This document shows positions 45,237 through 60,244 of a DNA stretch of 64,000 nucleotides, one piece after another. The first letter of the stretch is position 1, and each line of letters opens with the position of its first letter. Source of the DNA: Boswellia sacra. Lineage: Eukaryota > Streptophyta > Magnoliopsida > Sapindales > Burseraceae. The stretch is from the NCBI GenBank assembly GCA_013180625.2, contig SNVD02004722.1:124001-188000 (forward strand). Reading direction: 5' to 3'. Made by a program: the position numbers and the translations under genes. The notes below the pieces were generated by a model, which was not told where the DNA came from, did no database searches, and saw only the letters and a program-made list of their open reading frames with translations.

Positions 45237-46691
45237 CTGAAATAAAAGAGAAGCTGAATGTATCCTAGTCAGTATATCTGAAAAGAAAACAAGCTAATTT
45301 GTTAAGATGAACTAAGATAAAGAAAAAGCATAATGATGAAACTCACAAGATTTGGATATAACATATCAAAAGGGATTTGTAGAATGAATATTAGGACAAA
45401 AATGTTGTACGGTTGTATGAATACCGTCCATGGACAGATTATAAGCCAAAGGATTTGTCAAGTGTTGTTGTTTCCACTACATGCAACTGTAATATCATAA
45501 GCCAAAGGATTATTTTTGCAGCCAAGTGCCTTTTGAATATGATGAATACAATAAAAGACAGAAAAAGTAGTTTATATTAATCTTAGAGCGGTTGCATTTC
45601 CAAGTCAAAATATAGAAGAAACCAACAAAAAGACTTGTTGTCCAGTTTTCTATAATATTGCAGTTTTGGCATTATTGTCAAGAAAAATGAAGCTCAATAA
45701 AAGTTTTCAGATTCCTTACTCTTAATGGCTCATAACACCAAGACTTACACAGATTATATATAGGATCATTGAGAATTTAAGTACCTTTTATAGGCCATGA
45801 AGAATAGTGCGATATATAACATACAATCAACACAACTGCAACAATAAAAAAGGAAAAATATCATTTCTATCCCTATGAATCAGTGTAATTCGTACATATA
45901 TATTTGGCAAACTTTCAAGAAAATTATGATAGCAAATCTGTATATTGCCAGAGCTACTAGCTCTAAGTGCAAGAAGAATTACTAGGAAGCCTGGTAGAAC
46001 TCTGTCGGCACTGATAAACTAAGCAGTCAAGAAGTAAGTTTTGGTATAGGCAAATGATCAAGTAGGCTAGTGACAGGGTGAAATTTGTTAAAACATAGTC
46101 AAACCAAGTTAAATTGGATATTAGTTCTCAAATTAAGCCTCTAGGTAAACATATAAAAATAGAATATTAAGCTCAATTAAAATTTAAAATGTTGAGATTT
46201 CAGTCTTACATGAGAGTGGATGTGTAAAGACAACACTCAACATTCAAGAAAGAAGCACATTGAAATAAGGTACCATATAGAGAACTTCACAAATATCATG
46301 AAAATTTTTTAACACTATTTTTCTAAAACTGCTCCCTTATGAAATCCATAAAAATACATTTATTTAGCATTATATTTTTTGCCCTGAAGATTCTAAATAT
46401 AGGTAGTATAGAGATATAACGAAATTTCCAGCACTAACAAATGCTTGCTCTGAAGATCAAGAGTTAGTACTACCTCAAGAAAAAAAACAAAAATTTCAGT
46501 TACATGTCATATGCTGATATTGATGCACATCTAAAAGCAGCATTTCCAGAATGCAGAGAAACACACAACCCCACATAATCAGAAACATGAACGCAGCTCA
46601 GCTTCTAATGATTATAAAAGAGAAGCTAAGCTACAAAGTAAGCAAAGCCAGCTGATAAAATTGCATGCTAAACAAGAAGTAATAATTATAC
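45237..46691. other. Intron-like and unassigned sequence between flippase and proteasome pieces
   Basis: AT-rich with several pyrimidine-rich acceptor-like stretches on the minus strand. I recognised no exon here. Confidence 0.35.
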
Positions 46692-46817
46692 CATTTAGCT
46701 AATACATCCACAGGCATTTCATAAACATATCTGAAACGAAACTCAACTGCTTCATTCCTGGCCTGCTGAACCAAGGTCCTTGCATCAGTTGTAAAATCAC
46801 AAACCAAGACATCTAAG
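46692..46817 (-). pseudogene. 20S proteasome subunit alpha-6 (PAA) exon fragment
   Basis: After a CTGCAG acceptor the minus strand encodes RCLGL, then after a small deletion TDARTLVQQARNEAVEFRF and RYVYEMPVDVLAKW, followed by a GT donor. This is the conserved central helix region of the plant alpha-6 subunit (residues roughly 85-125 of about 246). In the cell the subunit forms part of the proteasome outer ring. Here a single exon is present, damaged by a deletion that shifts frame near its start. Confidence 0.88.
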
Positions 46818-47111
46818 CTGCAGACATTTTAAACAACACTCAAGATAGAAAAATCTTCTTAAAGAATTTATTTAATCATTTCTATCATTCACTGACTGAG
46901 ACACAATAATATTAGAATCTTCTTTTACATCTCAATAGGAAATAATACCATGTTGGAAAGTTATTTTGGACAAAACTAATCCATTTGAATTACATCAAGA
47001 ACTGAAATTGAATTTCAAAGATGCCATCATTCATGTAAAGTCAAGAAATAAAATTCATCAATTTTCATATCATCAAGCTGAAAAAAGAAAAAATAATAAA
47101 ACCATCAAAAA

Positions 47112-47283
47112 ATAATACAAAGAGCACTAAGTTTATCATAAAAAAAAAAAAAAATCCTACACCCAACTGGCTGGCCAATAAAGGAATATACTCTATTATT
47201 GCAAGACAAACTCTCCAATGTCTATCCTCAGCAAGCTCAATGGCCGGTAATAAAGATTAAGACAATAGATCAATTCCAATAAC
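47112..47283 (-). pseudogene. PP2A regulatory subunit A (PR65) exon fragment
   Basis: After a CTTGCAG acceptor the minus strand encodes VIGIDLLS, a TAA where relatives have Gln, then [16 protein letters not shown] and [16 protein letters not shown], then an expanded T tract and YDKLSALCI. This matches a HEAT-repeat segment of plant PP2A scaffolding subunit A. One Val codon is missing before ELAED, and the T tract disrupts the frame. The intact protein scaffolds PP2A phosphatase. Confidence 0.88.
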
Positions 47284-49937
<2,654 letters not shown>

Positions 49938-50079
49938 TTTCAGAGACTCTTGTCGAAAGTTACTGGGAAGGGAGAAAGAGAGACTGAGTTGAGTTGTTTT
50001 ATGTTGCGTTGCGTTGGAGGCGCAGGGCTGCTAGAGTCAGCGAGGCTAGAGCCAGCGAGTCGCGGAGGAGGTGCTGCGA

Positions 50080-50470
50080 CGCTGGAGAGAACGAGAGAGA
50101 GACGGCTTAGGTTAGGTTTTAGGTTAGGATTTTGGAAATTATTTTGTTTATTTAGTTTAGTAAGATTATGTGAATTTCTAATTTATTATAATTTATCATA
50201 ATCATCCCTAAGAATTTCTTCTAAGTTTAAATACTTTATTTTTTTCATATGTATCCTAATTACTTGTTAATTACTTGTCACTATCTAAAAATGTGAGAAA
50301 TATGTAATATAGTCAAAACAACGAGTGACAAGTATGAAGAAAATATGGGTTTGACTTTCATATTAATGTTATAGTTCTCATTTTTTTTAAAAACGTCAAA
50401 TAAAAAAAATACAAAGTGATAAATATGTGAAAATTTCTTGACCGATGATGAATTTGATTTTGGTACTTCG
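50080..50470. other. AT-rich sequence between 14-3-3 leader and element D repeats
   Basis: No gene. This is where the right end of the CACTA-type insertion should be, but no TTCTTGTAGTG terminus or GGCGG subterminal repeats are visible. Confidence 0.4.
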
Positions 50471-50484
50471 CCATTTGAGATTCC

Positions 50485-51130
50485 TAGCATAATGTGGTAG
50501 GTCGACCAAGACCTTTACTTATTTTCTCCATTTAAAGTGCTAGATTAATCATAGGAATGTGATGCCTAAACTTAAAAGGCGAACTGGTGTTTAAGGTACT
50601 CTTACCCAAATTCACCAGGCAAGGCGGACTAGTGCCTGAGGTACTTTTACCCAAATTCACCAAGAGCAACGATCCTGCGTCTAAGGTACTATTAAACAAA
50701 TTCACCAGGCAAGGCAAACTAGCGCACGAGGTACTCTTACCTAAATTCACCAAGAGTGACGATTCGACGCCTGAGGTACTATTTCAATAAGAAAAATTTT
50801 TAGTATAACATGATGGGTCAACCAGGACCTGTACTTATTTTCTCCATTTAAAATGCTAAAGCAATCATGGGCACACAATGCCTAAGGTAGAGTTACCTTT
50901 AAGTTAAAAGGTAGACTAGCACCCGAGGTATAATTACCCAAATTCACCACGAGAGGCGATCTAGCACTTGAGGTACTATTGCTCGAATTCACTAGGAAAA
51001 ATTTCTAATACAATGTAATGGGTCAACCAAGATATTAGTTTTTTTTCTCCATTTGAAATGTTAAAGTAGCCATATGGTATGTGATGCCTAGGATATAACC
51101 GCCTTATATTTTCGACTTGTAAGACTCGCC
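50485..51130 (+). repeat. 3' tandem repeat region of element D
   Basis: Units with GTACTCTTACCCAAATTCACC, TAGGTCGACCAAGACC-like and CTCCATTTAAAGTGCTAG words match the repeats of element B but are more diverged and fewer. From 51130 to about 51480 the similarity to the right part of the B region (24800-25440) continues. Confidence 0.82.
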
Positions 51131-51729
51131 TAAGGTAAAATTACCTGCTGCTTTAGCGATTCACCATATGAAATTTTTTACGTGATGTGTATGGTCGACC
51201 AAGTCCGTTATATGTGATCGCCCCCTAAAATGCTAGCGTAATGGATGACAATATGGCCCCTACAATGCAACTATTTAATATTTAAATAGATTGCCAAGAG
51301 TGATATCAGAGTTAGCTTACTTGGTCGATCAAAATTCCTCTGTTTGAAATCATCGGTTGGGATGGCAACTCAATTGATAGGCACACAATATCTAAGGTAT
51401 GCCAATTTGTGTATCCTGTGGTCAACCAAACCCTTATCTGGGAGTAGATAAATATATCATGTGAATATGAAGAAATAAAAATTATCAAAGTACTCCGAAT
51501 AATATTCAAAATAAATTATAATTGCCTTGGTTCAATCTTCTAAACATAATAAAATGAAGACATGATCTCCAAAAGTAGATAAAACAAGACAATCAAGTTT
51601 GTTATACTAACAAAAGAGCTAATCTCCTAGTCAAAGTGGACTATATCAGAAGCAAAAGTTGAAAAAACAACGACAAAAAGCTAACAAACATATGGTGAAA
51701 AAAACAAGAGAGAGGCATTGTGTTGCTTC
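51131..51729 (+). other. 3' region of element D between repeats and antisense ORF
   Basis: Diverged copy of the B region around 24880-25440 up to about 51440, then AT-rich sequence. No gene recognised. Confidence 0.5.
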
Positions 51730-54488
51730 CTAATGGCTCCCAACATTATTTATTTTGTCAACTCCCTTAGGACCATGCATCTTGCCCATATCGTCAGCTG
51801 TGATCTTGTCATTAGCTTCATCTTTGTTGTCGACCTTACTCGTGTTGGTAACATCGTCCATACCATGAGCTCCACCTGCATCAGTAGCCTTCTTAACATT
51901 GGCGTCAATACTTTTCTTTGTATCATTAGCTCTGATTGTACCAACAACTTTACCTACAGCATCAATTTCATTCATGTTGTTAGTCTCATATGTACTACCA
52001 ATACCATTCAAATTATGGATTTTATCTATAACACTCGCCTTGTTGGCCTCATCGACCTTGTGAACATTGTCAACATCGCCCACCACATTGGTGTTGTCGA
52101 CCACCTTAGTGTGTGAAGCGAGGTGCTCCCTTGTACCTGGATAAGTAGGTCACTAGAAGGGTTGATGCTTTGGTTTTCATTTACCATGCCTTCTTCTTTA
52201 TCTAGATTCTCATCATCGAGTCTTAGCCAAGATAAGTCAATGTTAGGGTATTTTTCCTTAAACTCATCACGACAAAATTCAAATCTGTCGACATAACCAT
52301 TGTCATTGGCTTTGGAGATCTCAACCTTCAGTTTTTCAATCTCTTTGTTCAAATAAAAAGACCCTTCTCTCGGCTTCCCTGGCCCTTTTTTTCTCAAAAT
52401 CCTTGGATTGGATAAGTAGTCTAGCTTGGAACCCTTGCTCTTTAAGGTGTCTTTTTCTTCTTTGAGTGCTGTAATATATTCCTGGTTTTTCTGCTTGGCA
52501 CTCATTAAGTCATCTGTAAGTTTGCCAATTTTTTTCTTTGCAAGGGAGAGTTCTTCAATGGCCTTTTTCTTGGTTGCCTCGACTTCTTCCTTTAATTTTT
52601 ATATTTCATTTTTCAAGGCATCGACCTCTTTGTCACTTTTTTTTAACCCGAGAAAAGCAATCATGAGCCTCCCTCTAGTGCTGCTCCAATATGTAACTTG
52701 CCTAATGAACAAGGGTCAAATTATTAAGAGAATTGTGAAAGGTGTACACGAAGTAAAAGGAGGAAAAATGCAGACCTTTATTGTCAACTCTTGAGCCTGG
52801 TTGTACGCCTTATGCCTTAAGTACTGGTAGAACTCTTAGGAAATTCCTTGGTTATAGATTTCTTTGATTGACGAACTAAAGGAAATAGATGCCCAATCTT
52901 TTCAACCTTCTCTGTTGTGAGATGGGATTTTATGAAACCCTTATGGTAGATCATCTTGCCTAAACTCTAGTCGATTAAGGTGGATTTTCATCTATCGATT
53001 CAACATTAGCTCCTTCTACCTTGGAATCAATTTTACCCCTTCTTTGGGAGACTATTTGAGCAGTCAATGGAGCAATGTCAACAAGGGCAGTTGAACTGGG
53101 GGTTGGGTTTGATAAACCTGATTACGACTTGGTCGACTAACTGATATGCTTCTTCTTGGGTTGAGTATCCTTTTCTCCCTGGTTGACCGGAGGTGGCAGT
53201 TCATCGCCCTCATTTTCCAGTGCCAGCAATGGTCCCTTCGACCAAAGCCTTTCTTTTGGTGGCTCTATTATGGCCAGATGCATCTCGCACAACTTGCTCT
53301 CCTGATGCCTTTGTAGCTACCCTCCCTGCCAAGATCCTACTACGCCTAGGGTCAACCTTACCAGCAACCTCATGGGAGGCCTCACTCATCTGAACATTAT
53401 GATCTACTTTTGGAAAGGCTAATCCTAATGGTGAATAAAAAAAAGCAAGTCAATATGAATAAAGTAGGGTGAATAATGTTTAAAAAAAAAAGAAACAAGG
53501 AAAAGATGTTTACTTGTTGGATCTCCACTCTCTTCCAACTCGTCATTGTTTGAGTCGACCAACCCAACTTTGACAGGTGTCTTAGTTCTCAAGAGATAAC
53601 CTTACTTCCTTTTGTCCTCTGGAATGCTAAGAACATCAGCGATGCAGTTTAGTGCCTCAACACCTAGTGACAAAATATTGTTAGGAAGAGTCAATAAAAA
53701 TCTAATAATGATATAAGCCTAATGAAATATTTGTGCCTAACCTGGGAGTTGGAAATTTCTCTCCACATAATCTGTCTCCTTGCCTTCAACCAAAGTTTGG
53801 CCCCAATTGCCACTCACAAAGAACCATGGTTTCTTCCAATTCTTGTTGGATGTCGGGTTATCTAAGACAACTATTCCCACACTACTCCATGTACCCATAT
53901 AAAACCATCTCTTTGTTTTTGGGTAAGCTTTCATTAGATATAAGTAAAAAAAACTCCTCAATGGTAATTTCTGGAAATTTCCTCATTTTCCACAAAGCAT
54001 AGCAGCCACTAAGTGCACGCCGGGCATTAGGACCTAGTTGATCTGGGGCAACACCTAAAAGATGGAGCATACACCTAAAAAATGGTTGAATAGGGAGTCT
54101 AAGACCGTACAAGAAACAAGTGGAGTAAAGAGTTACATGACCAACTGGTGGATGACTAGGTCTCTCTCCTTCCCTAGGCAAGCTAAGGAAAATGTCCTCT
54201 AGTATGTGATACCAAGTCTTTCTCCTCTTAAGTAGTAGGCGTCCTATTGATGGACCAGTCCATATGGGGGTCACAAAAGGCATAGCTTCTCCTAAGGCTA
54301 CTTGCACCTGATTTTCTTGTGGGAGGGGAGTCTACCTCGTTCACACCCCTTGAGGATCTCTTTTTGGATGCTACATGTTTGTTTCTAATAGCTTTAACTA
54401 TATTAGAGGTTTCCGAAGCTGTTATTTTGGCATCACTCATTGTTAAAGTCTTCCTGCTCAACAATCCAATATTAGTTGAGGAATCCAC
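51730..54488 (-). pseudogene. Antisense ORF (aORF) of element D, spliced, Transposase_28-like
   Basis: Reading leftwards from about 54488 it encodes a basic Ser-rich start (MSDAKITASETSN, SKKRSSRGVNEVDSPP). After a frameshift near 54270 comes the Transposase_28-like domain (HILEDIFLSLPREGERPSHPP, FLYGLRLPIQPFFRCML, LGVAPDQLGPNARRALSGCYAL), then in a shifted frame WKKPWFFVSGNWGQ ending at a GT donor near 53740. A short exon (about 53667-53514, VEALNCIADVLSIPEDK) and a linker exon with stops (about 53424-52800) follow. Next is a coiled coil (about 52630-52290, EEVEATKKKAIEELSLAKKKI, DDLMSAKQKNQEYITALKEE) with DEFKEKYPNIDLSWL at its end. After one more frameshift an Asn/Asp/Val-rich tail runs to 51730. 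The order matches element A, although the sequence similarity is low. Confidence 0.72.
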
Positions 54489-55944
54489 ACCGTTAGTTTC
54501 CTACAAAACTCTTTAGTTCTAACTTCAACCTCAAGATCAACAAACTTTGCATGCATGAAAGATTTAAAACATGGAGAATTATTTTTTAAATTAGTTGGGG
54601 TGATCATGGCCAAAAGTGACTGACAAGTCACAGATGAAGTAAACCTACTCAACTCAAATAGCATCACAAACAATGTCAAATACAGGCTGAAATTTATCCA
54701 AAAAAAAAAAAATTGTGCGAAGCATCCACAACAAGGTCTCTATCTCTCCAAGGTTACAAAGGAAAATATCACCATCAAATTGTATGAATTCGAAGATTAC
54801 GAACCTGGTTCTCTAAGAGCAGCGAATCCGGATAGGCATATCACATAAAGTTAAGTTTTGAAAAATCCAATTGTAGCATCAAGGATACCCTAATGATGTC
54901 TTCGATGTCTCTTTCTACTTAGTATTCCTTCGATGTCACTGTCTACTTAGTATTCCCTCTAACAGCACCTAAAAAAGGAAAAGAAAAAAAGGAGTTCAAA
55001 ACCGATTGAAACCTGAAATAAGGCGGATCATAGCACGTTAAGCGAAAGTGGTTCTCATTGCAAATCTAAAAGGTAATTAATGCTTCTCCAATTTGCTACA
55101 ATTTTCTATTATAATAATGAATTCAGTTGGAACATTGAAGCATACATGCATGAGATTTGAATAAAGATTGCAAAATATTTAAAAGAATTATTCAATTAAC
55201 AAGTCAAGATTTGTCGTGTGAAAAGCAAACTTCGTTGGGTTTGTTTAAAAGCAATCATAGCGTACATGCATGGAAATATAATAAAGAGAGCTTGTGTTTA
55301 TAGGATTTTACAGGGGTTGAAATTGAAACGCATGTGATTAGAATTAAAAGAGAAAAAAGGGGGTGCAAGTGTTCAGAATATGTTTTTGTTTTATAATATA
55401 AAATTGGTTTAGTGGCCAACAATCTTTATTAGAATCACCTTGTTCACTGCAAGTTCAGAGGATTAAACAATTAATGAAACAAGGTTGGGCCCAAACCGTG
55501 TCATTCAAGAGGTTGCCGAATTGTTCTAGAAAATGGTAGGCACTCCGTTTGAAATCGACTTGATTAATCTATGCCAAAGAAAAGCTGCGCAACGAGTTGG
55601 ATGCACTCATGTTCAAGAATTAATTAAATCATGTTTAGAATGGCTTTCACGCAAGAAATATTGAGAAGAGTTGTGGGGCTCTCGTAAGTCCATATAAAGA
55701 AGGGAAATTGGAATTGGAAAGTTTTAGATGCAATGAAACAAGTGATGGCTAATTGGAAAATCACATAACTCTCCACCTTCCTAATATGGCTTTGAATTTC
55801 GGGAAAACATTAAATGAGAGGGATGTTCATGATTGATACTAAAGGAAGGAAGTCAAGATATATGTGGAAGATTTATGATTTGTCCTCCCAAAAAGTCAAG
55901 TTCCAATAAAAACTGATGTTTTGTATTGGAACTTGGGGGCTGGT
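54489..55944. other. Upstream region of the D antisense ORF and polypurine tract
   Basis: No gene is seen. The stretch could hold the promoter of the antisense gene. The duplicated word CTTCGATGTC(T/A)CT..CTACTTAGTATTCC occurs at about 54899 and 54928. ACTTGGGGGC at 55931-55940 is the likely polypurine tract of D. Confidence 0.5.
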
Positions 55945-56857
55945 TTTTGGATGAAAAATTAGGATGAACAATGAGATTAATTTTTCAAGTCACATCACCA
56001 AGGCATACAATTTTTTCTTATACTTTAATTGTAACAATTGGGTCTTTTATCCAACATGGCGATATGGCTCTTAGGATAGTGGGTCTTTCATTATTGGTTT
56101 GATCGAAAAGGACTTCGTCATTACTCTTATTATTGGAAATTTCTGATTGACCAGATAATTACATAACAAACGTCTAGCTTGGTTGATGAAGATACGACTT
56201 CCAATTTCACCTCCAAAGATATTGCATGGCACAAGTTACTAAATCAAAGTCGTCAATGTCAGAAAATGTATTTAATAAAAACTGCTTCTCCTGAGTTCAA
56301 TGATTATTTGCCAAGTTCAATAAAATTTAATAAAATATTAGAGGCACTAGATTCCATAGAAGCCTCTCTCCAAGTGTCTCCATGGCTCCAGGTGTCACTG
56401 TCAACTCTTTTGCATGCAGCATGGTGTCAACCAAGCTCCATACATCTCGCCACTTGTAAGCGAACTCTCTTATAAATATAGTCTTTGGCTACAAATCAAG
56501 GTTTAGAACAATTTCTCTCTCTCAAAACCTTCTCTCTCTCTATCTTGTCTCCCACTGGTCGACCAGAAAATTTCACTCTATAGTTAATCTCTGACTTGAG
56601 CGTCGAAGAATGATCGTCGGCAACACCATCGACGCCTCTAACCCTTTATTTTTTATTTGTGTGCAGATCGTATGAACCATTGGAGCCTCAATTGATCAAA
56701 ATACAATGACTGTGTTGACGAACACATGACCCAAAATTATTCACTTTCCCATCTTTCTCTGCACACTCCACCATTGCCTTCTAGCTGAGTCAGGTTCTCT
56801 ACAACAAATACAAATTTTACTGGTAAATTAGAGGTCGATCGATTTTCAGCATCAACA
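55945..56857 (+). repeat. 3' LTR of element D
   Basis: The 913 bp LTR begins TTTTGGATGAAAAATTAGG (first bases mutated from TGTTGGATG) and ends CATCAACA before the CATAT duplication. By eye it differs from the 5' LTR at many more positions than the LTR pair of element A, so D is older. Confidence 0.9.
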
Positions 56858-58353
56858 CATATAAATCTTCTCATTTAATAAGGTATGGTTTTAACCACTA
56901 GTTGAATAATATTGAATAATTTTGCAGTAATTAAGTTATTGATAACACCAGCTAGGACCATATTTGGAACAAGTCAACCTTTGTTGGCTAAGAATTGTGA
57001 GGGGGAGTATGCCAATAGAGAAAGTTTGGGGTTTCAAAAAAGACAAACATACAGTAGAGAAGAGAAGTGACGTAGAGAGAGAGAGAGAGAGAGAATAACA
57101 ACAAAAGAGAAGAAGTAGATAGGAAAAAAGAGGCAGCTGAGAGAAAAAGAAGAAGAAGAAGAAGCAAGGGCAGTTATAAAAAAGTGTATCAGGGAAATAA
57201 AAAACATCAATAAATTGTTTTAGAATATCTACCCTTAGAAATTGTTACAGGCTTTGTATGGTCTTAAAATGAGTGGCAAGCAATTATTTGTCTCAGCTTA
57301 GTTTGGCCTGCCTTTTTTCAAAGAAAATTTTTGTTCCACATTTTCTCCAAGTAATAAAATTTATTTTTCTCTTTTACTAGGCCAAGAAAACATATGGAGT
57401 AGGATCTACGCACAATAGACAATATATTTCTGCATTAATTAATCTGTATATAAAACATTACTTTTATTGGAATGGAACATTTTGGAATCAAATATGTATT
57501 TTTTGAAAGGTTGTGCATGGTTCCCCACCAAACTCTCATGATAGCAGCATAATAAAAAAAAAAAATCTTTCCACATGCAATGTAAAATTCAGTATTACTC
57601 AGTATGCCAAATCCTATTAAGTCTTGTCCCTCACTTTATTAACGGTTGAATTACAAAGTGAGTTTAGCCCTAGTCCAATATCTAAATTTTTTGTATGTTC
57701 TTCAAAGTTAAAGTTTTCCAGAACAAAATGGTGAGAACAAAGCAATCATTGATTGTATATATCTGTTATGGCAGCTAGCCCTCACCTAAACCATATCATA
57801 CAACAAAAATAACATAAAATTGATATTTAAATGTTTATTTATTACTCTGATACGCATGATTTATAATGTGAAATATGTAATATTTTTATATCATTATGGT
57901 GATACATTAATTATGGTGATACATTAATTATTGAGGGATGAATACCAAATCCTATTAAATCCTGTTCCTCACTTTACCATATAGATTTGTTGTAGCTGCA
58001 GCTAGCCTGCACCTAAATCATATCATGCAACATAGAGAACATAATATTGATATTTAAATTAATGGTTTGTTTATTACTCAGCTACGCATGATTTATAATG
58101 TAAAATATGTAATATATTTTTATATCATTATGGTGATTCATGTTTGAGATGTTAAATATTAACACGTGATTATGTGCACGGTTATAGATTTGATTTCTCG
58201 CATAGAATTATCTGATGATTTAAGTAGAATGCATGTATGATTATATACGTCCCACCCAATGACTACAACTTGTAAGTCTAAGCTTGCGCCTTTTAATTTG
58301 GAAAATCCAAAACCACTCAACAAATAAGCATCCAACACCACACGCCTACATGG
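56858..58353 (+). repeat. Segmental duplication copy 2, right part
   Basis: Continues the match to 7690-8690 after the element D insertion. It holds extra sequence at about 57005-57540, absent from copy 1, and an internal direct duplication: about 57600-57905 is repeated in diverged form at about 57943-58140 (ACCAAATCCTATTAA, TCCCTCACTTTA, CATGATTTATAATGT, ATATGTAATAT). Confidence 0.72.
57005..57540. other. Extra sequence in duplication copy 2, with GA and GAA simple repeats
   Basis: Purine-rich: a (GA)n tract at about 57075-57094 and a (GAA)n tract at about 57145-57163. Absent from copy 1, so it is either an insertion here or a deletion there. No gene is seen. Confidence 0.6.
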
Positions 58354-59130
58354 TTTAGTCGCCTGTCAACACAACATAAGAAGTCAACTCTCCTAATGCA
58401 GGTCTATGGCTACGTTTCCTGATTGTCCACTTTTCTCTTTCGCTTTCCATATGAGACAAATGGTCACAAAAGAGTCATGTTTTGATAAATCAAAAACCAC
58501 AGCGTTTGCAACTTAAAATATCTCAAACCAATCATTGTGTTGTCAAAAACTAAATCATTTCCACTGCTGATTAACTATAATAAAATATTCCAAAATGATC
58601 ATTAATTATCAAAACCCTAAATAATCTTCATCAATTGCACCAATTACACTTTTTTTCCACACGTTTTTTTAAATATTCCATAAAAAAACACATTTTTAAT
58701 ATATTTCAATTCAATATTAATTACATATCATTTTTTAATTTAAAATCAATCATATATTCTTAGTATTTAATTTAAAAAACAAAAAGTTAAAATACAAAAC
58801 AAGCACAATTTTTTAAGAAACTCATTTCATATATAAATAAAACCTAAAAAAGTTAAAAGAAAAATATTACTCAGCTACTGAAAGCTAGCTAGAGATTGGA
58901 TGTTGCAAACAACTGAACTAGACGTGTTAAGTCTGCCGCTTTAATTAAAAGCTTAAGCTTGCAGGTATTGGCTTTACAATAGTTTTATCTTTCAATACGC
59001 CCCCTAACGTACAAGGCCTTACAACCTCTTTTAGGTTTTTTTTTATGTGGGCCAATACAATTTCTTTTTTTTTTTTTTTTTTGCAGTGGACGGATCCAAA
59101 ACCTAGACCGTTAGGTTAAAGAGCGCTACA
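58354..59130. other. AT-rich intergenic DNA
   Basis: No gene recognised. It has a T-homopolymer at about 59066-59082. Confidence 0.5.
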
Positions 59131-59480
59131 AGAAAATCGTAAATATTTGACTACTTTTAACTGTCAAATATGATATTATTTGACGGTCAATGTGTCATAT
59201 ATGTCACCGTCAAATATAACATTATTTGACAGTTGGTCAAAAGGTCAAATATCTATTATAACATATTTGACTCCTTATTATGAGTCAAGTATATAAGCCT
59301 AAGAATTGATTTTTGAGTTATATTTGACTGTTTTTTAGATAAATATTTGAAAGTAACCGTCAAATAGGAGGGATGTAATGATCAATTTTTTTAAATTTTT
59401 ATAGATATTTGTCTGTTATTAGCTGTCAAGTATGGTGTATGAAGACTATATTTGACTATAAGAGAATTTTATTAAATTTA
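59131..59480 (+). mobile_element. CACTA-type 5' terminus and subterminal repeats, family 1 (first copy)
   Basis: CGCTACAAGAAAATCG at about 59127 resembles the CACTACAAGAAAA terminus with one change. It is followed by dense subterminal words in both orientations: ATATTTGAC, GTCAAATATG and TGACGGTCAA. The same pattern restarts at 62970. No right terminus was found in between, so this may be a truncated end. Confidence 0.65.
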
Positions 59481-59625
59481 AAAGCTGTAAGAAAACATAT
59501 TTGTTCAAATTTACAAAATAAAGTAAAAAACTCATAAAGAGAAAAATTTACAAACGCTAACAAGCTTATCAACACAATCTATATAAATACAACACAATAA
59601 TCTGCATATACTAACAATTGAATCA

Positions 59626-59790
59626 CTACAAGAAAATAGTGTTTTCGTGTCACAAATTTTGTGTCGGTTTCTAGGAGAATGACACATATGTAAATATGAA
59701 AATCGGTCAAACCAAATATGTGTCACACCTTATAAAAAATGGACTAACCTTTGTGATGTAAATTGAATATGTGACACGTATAACTAATTA
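59626..59790 (+). mobile_element. CACTA-type 5' terminus, family 2
   Basis: CACTACAAGAAAATAGTG at 59626 is a clear CACTA terminus. Its subterminal words (TGTGTCAC, TGACACATATG) differ from family 1. The MTPC2-like gene piece begins about 450 bp downstream, which suggests, but does not prove, that this element carries it. Confidence 0.65.
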
Positions 59791-59829
59791 AAAAAATAAA
59801 AAAATTAGAAAATATAAAAGAAAACCTAA

Positions 59830-60060
59830 CTCCCTCTCGCTTTTTCGACTTTTCCCTCTCGCTTTTTCCCCAACCGTAAAACTCCCAAACCTTTCTCTTC
59901 CCGTTTGCAATTTTCCCTCTCGATTTCCTTCTTACAATTTATGTCGTTTTCCCTCTCGATTTCCCTCTCGATTCTATCCTCTCGCTCGATTTCCCTCTCG
60001 ATTCTGTCTTCCTTCTCGATTTCCCTCTCGATTCTTGTCTTGTTTTTCTGTAATTCCCCT
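59830..60060 (+). repeat. Pyrimidine-rich repeat (TTTCCCTCTCGATT)
   Basis: About eight iterations of a 14-30 bp unit containing TTCCCTCTCGAT. It may be the 5' leader of the captured gene, since CT-rich leaders are common in plants. Open frames across it are not genes. Confidence 0.7.
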
Positions 60061-60244
60061 TACTGTCTTGTTTTGAAGCTGCATATATACGACCAAAGCT
60101 GCACGAGAAAGCTGCAATCGCATTCTGTCCATCACGATCTGCTCGGCTTCCTTCTCCTTCAAGATCTCTCTGTGCTCTCTCTTCGTTAGGATTTCTCTAT
60201 CCATCTCTCAAATAGTCTTTCTATTTCTTACTCTGTTGTATTGT

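Noticed and set aside
51718..52116. Plus-strand ORF of 132 residues rich in Ile, Val and Ser
   Set aside because: It lies opposite the low-complexity tail of the D antisense ORF, which fits the aORF architecture better.
59905..60204. ORFs on both strands with Ser/Leu or Arg/Glu repeats
   Set aside because: They are translations of the CT-rich simple repeat before the MTPC2-like fragment.
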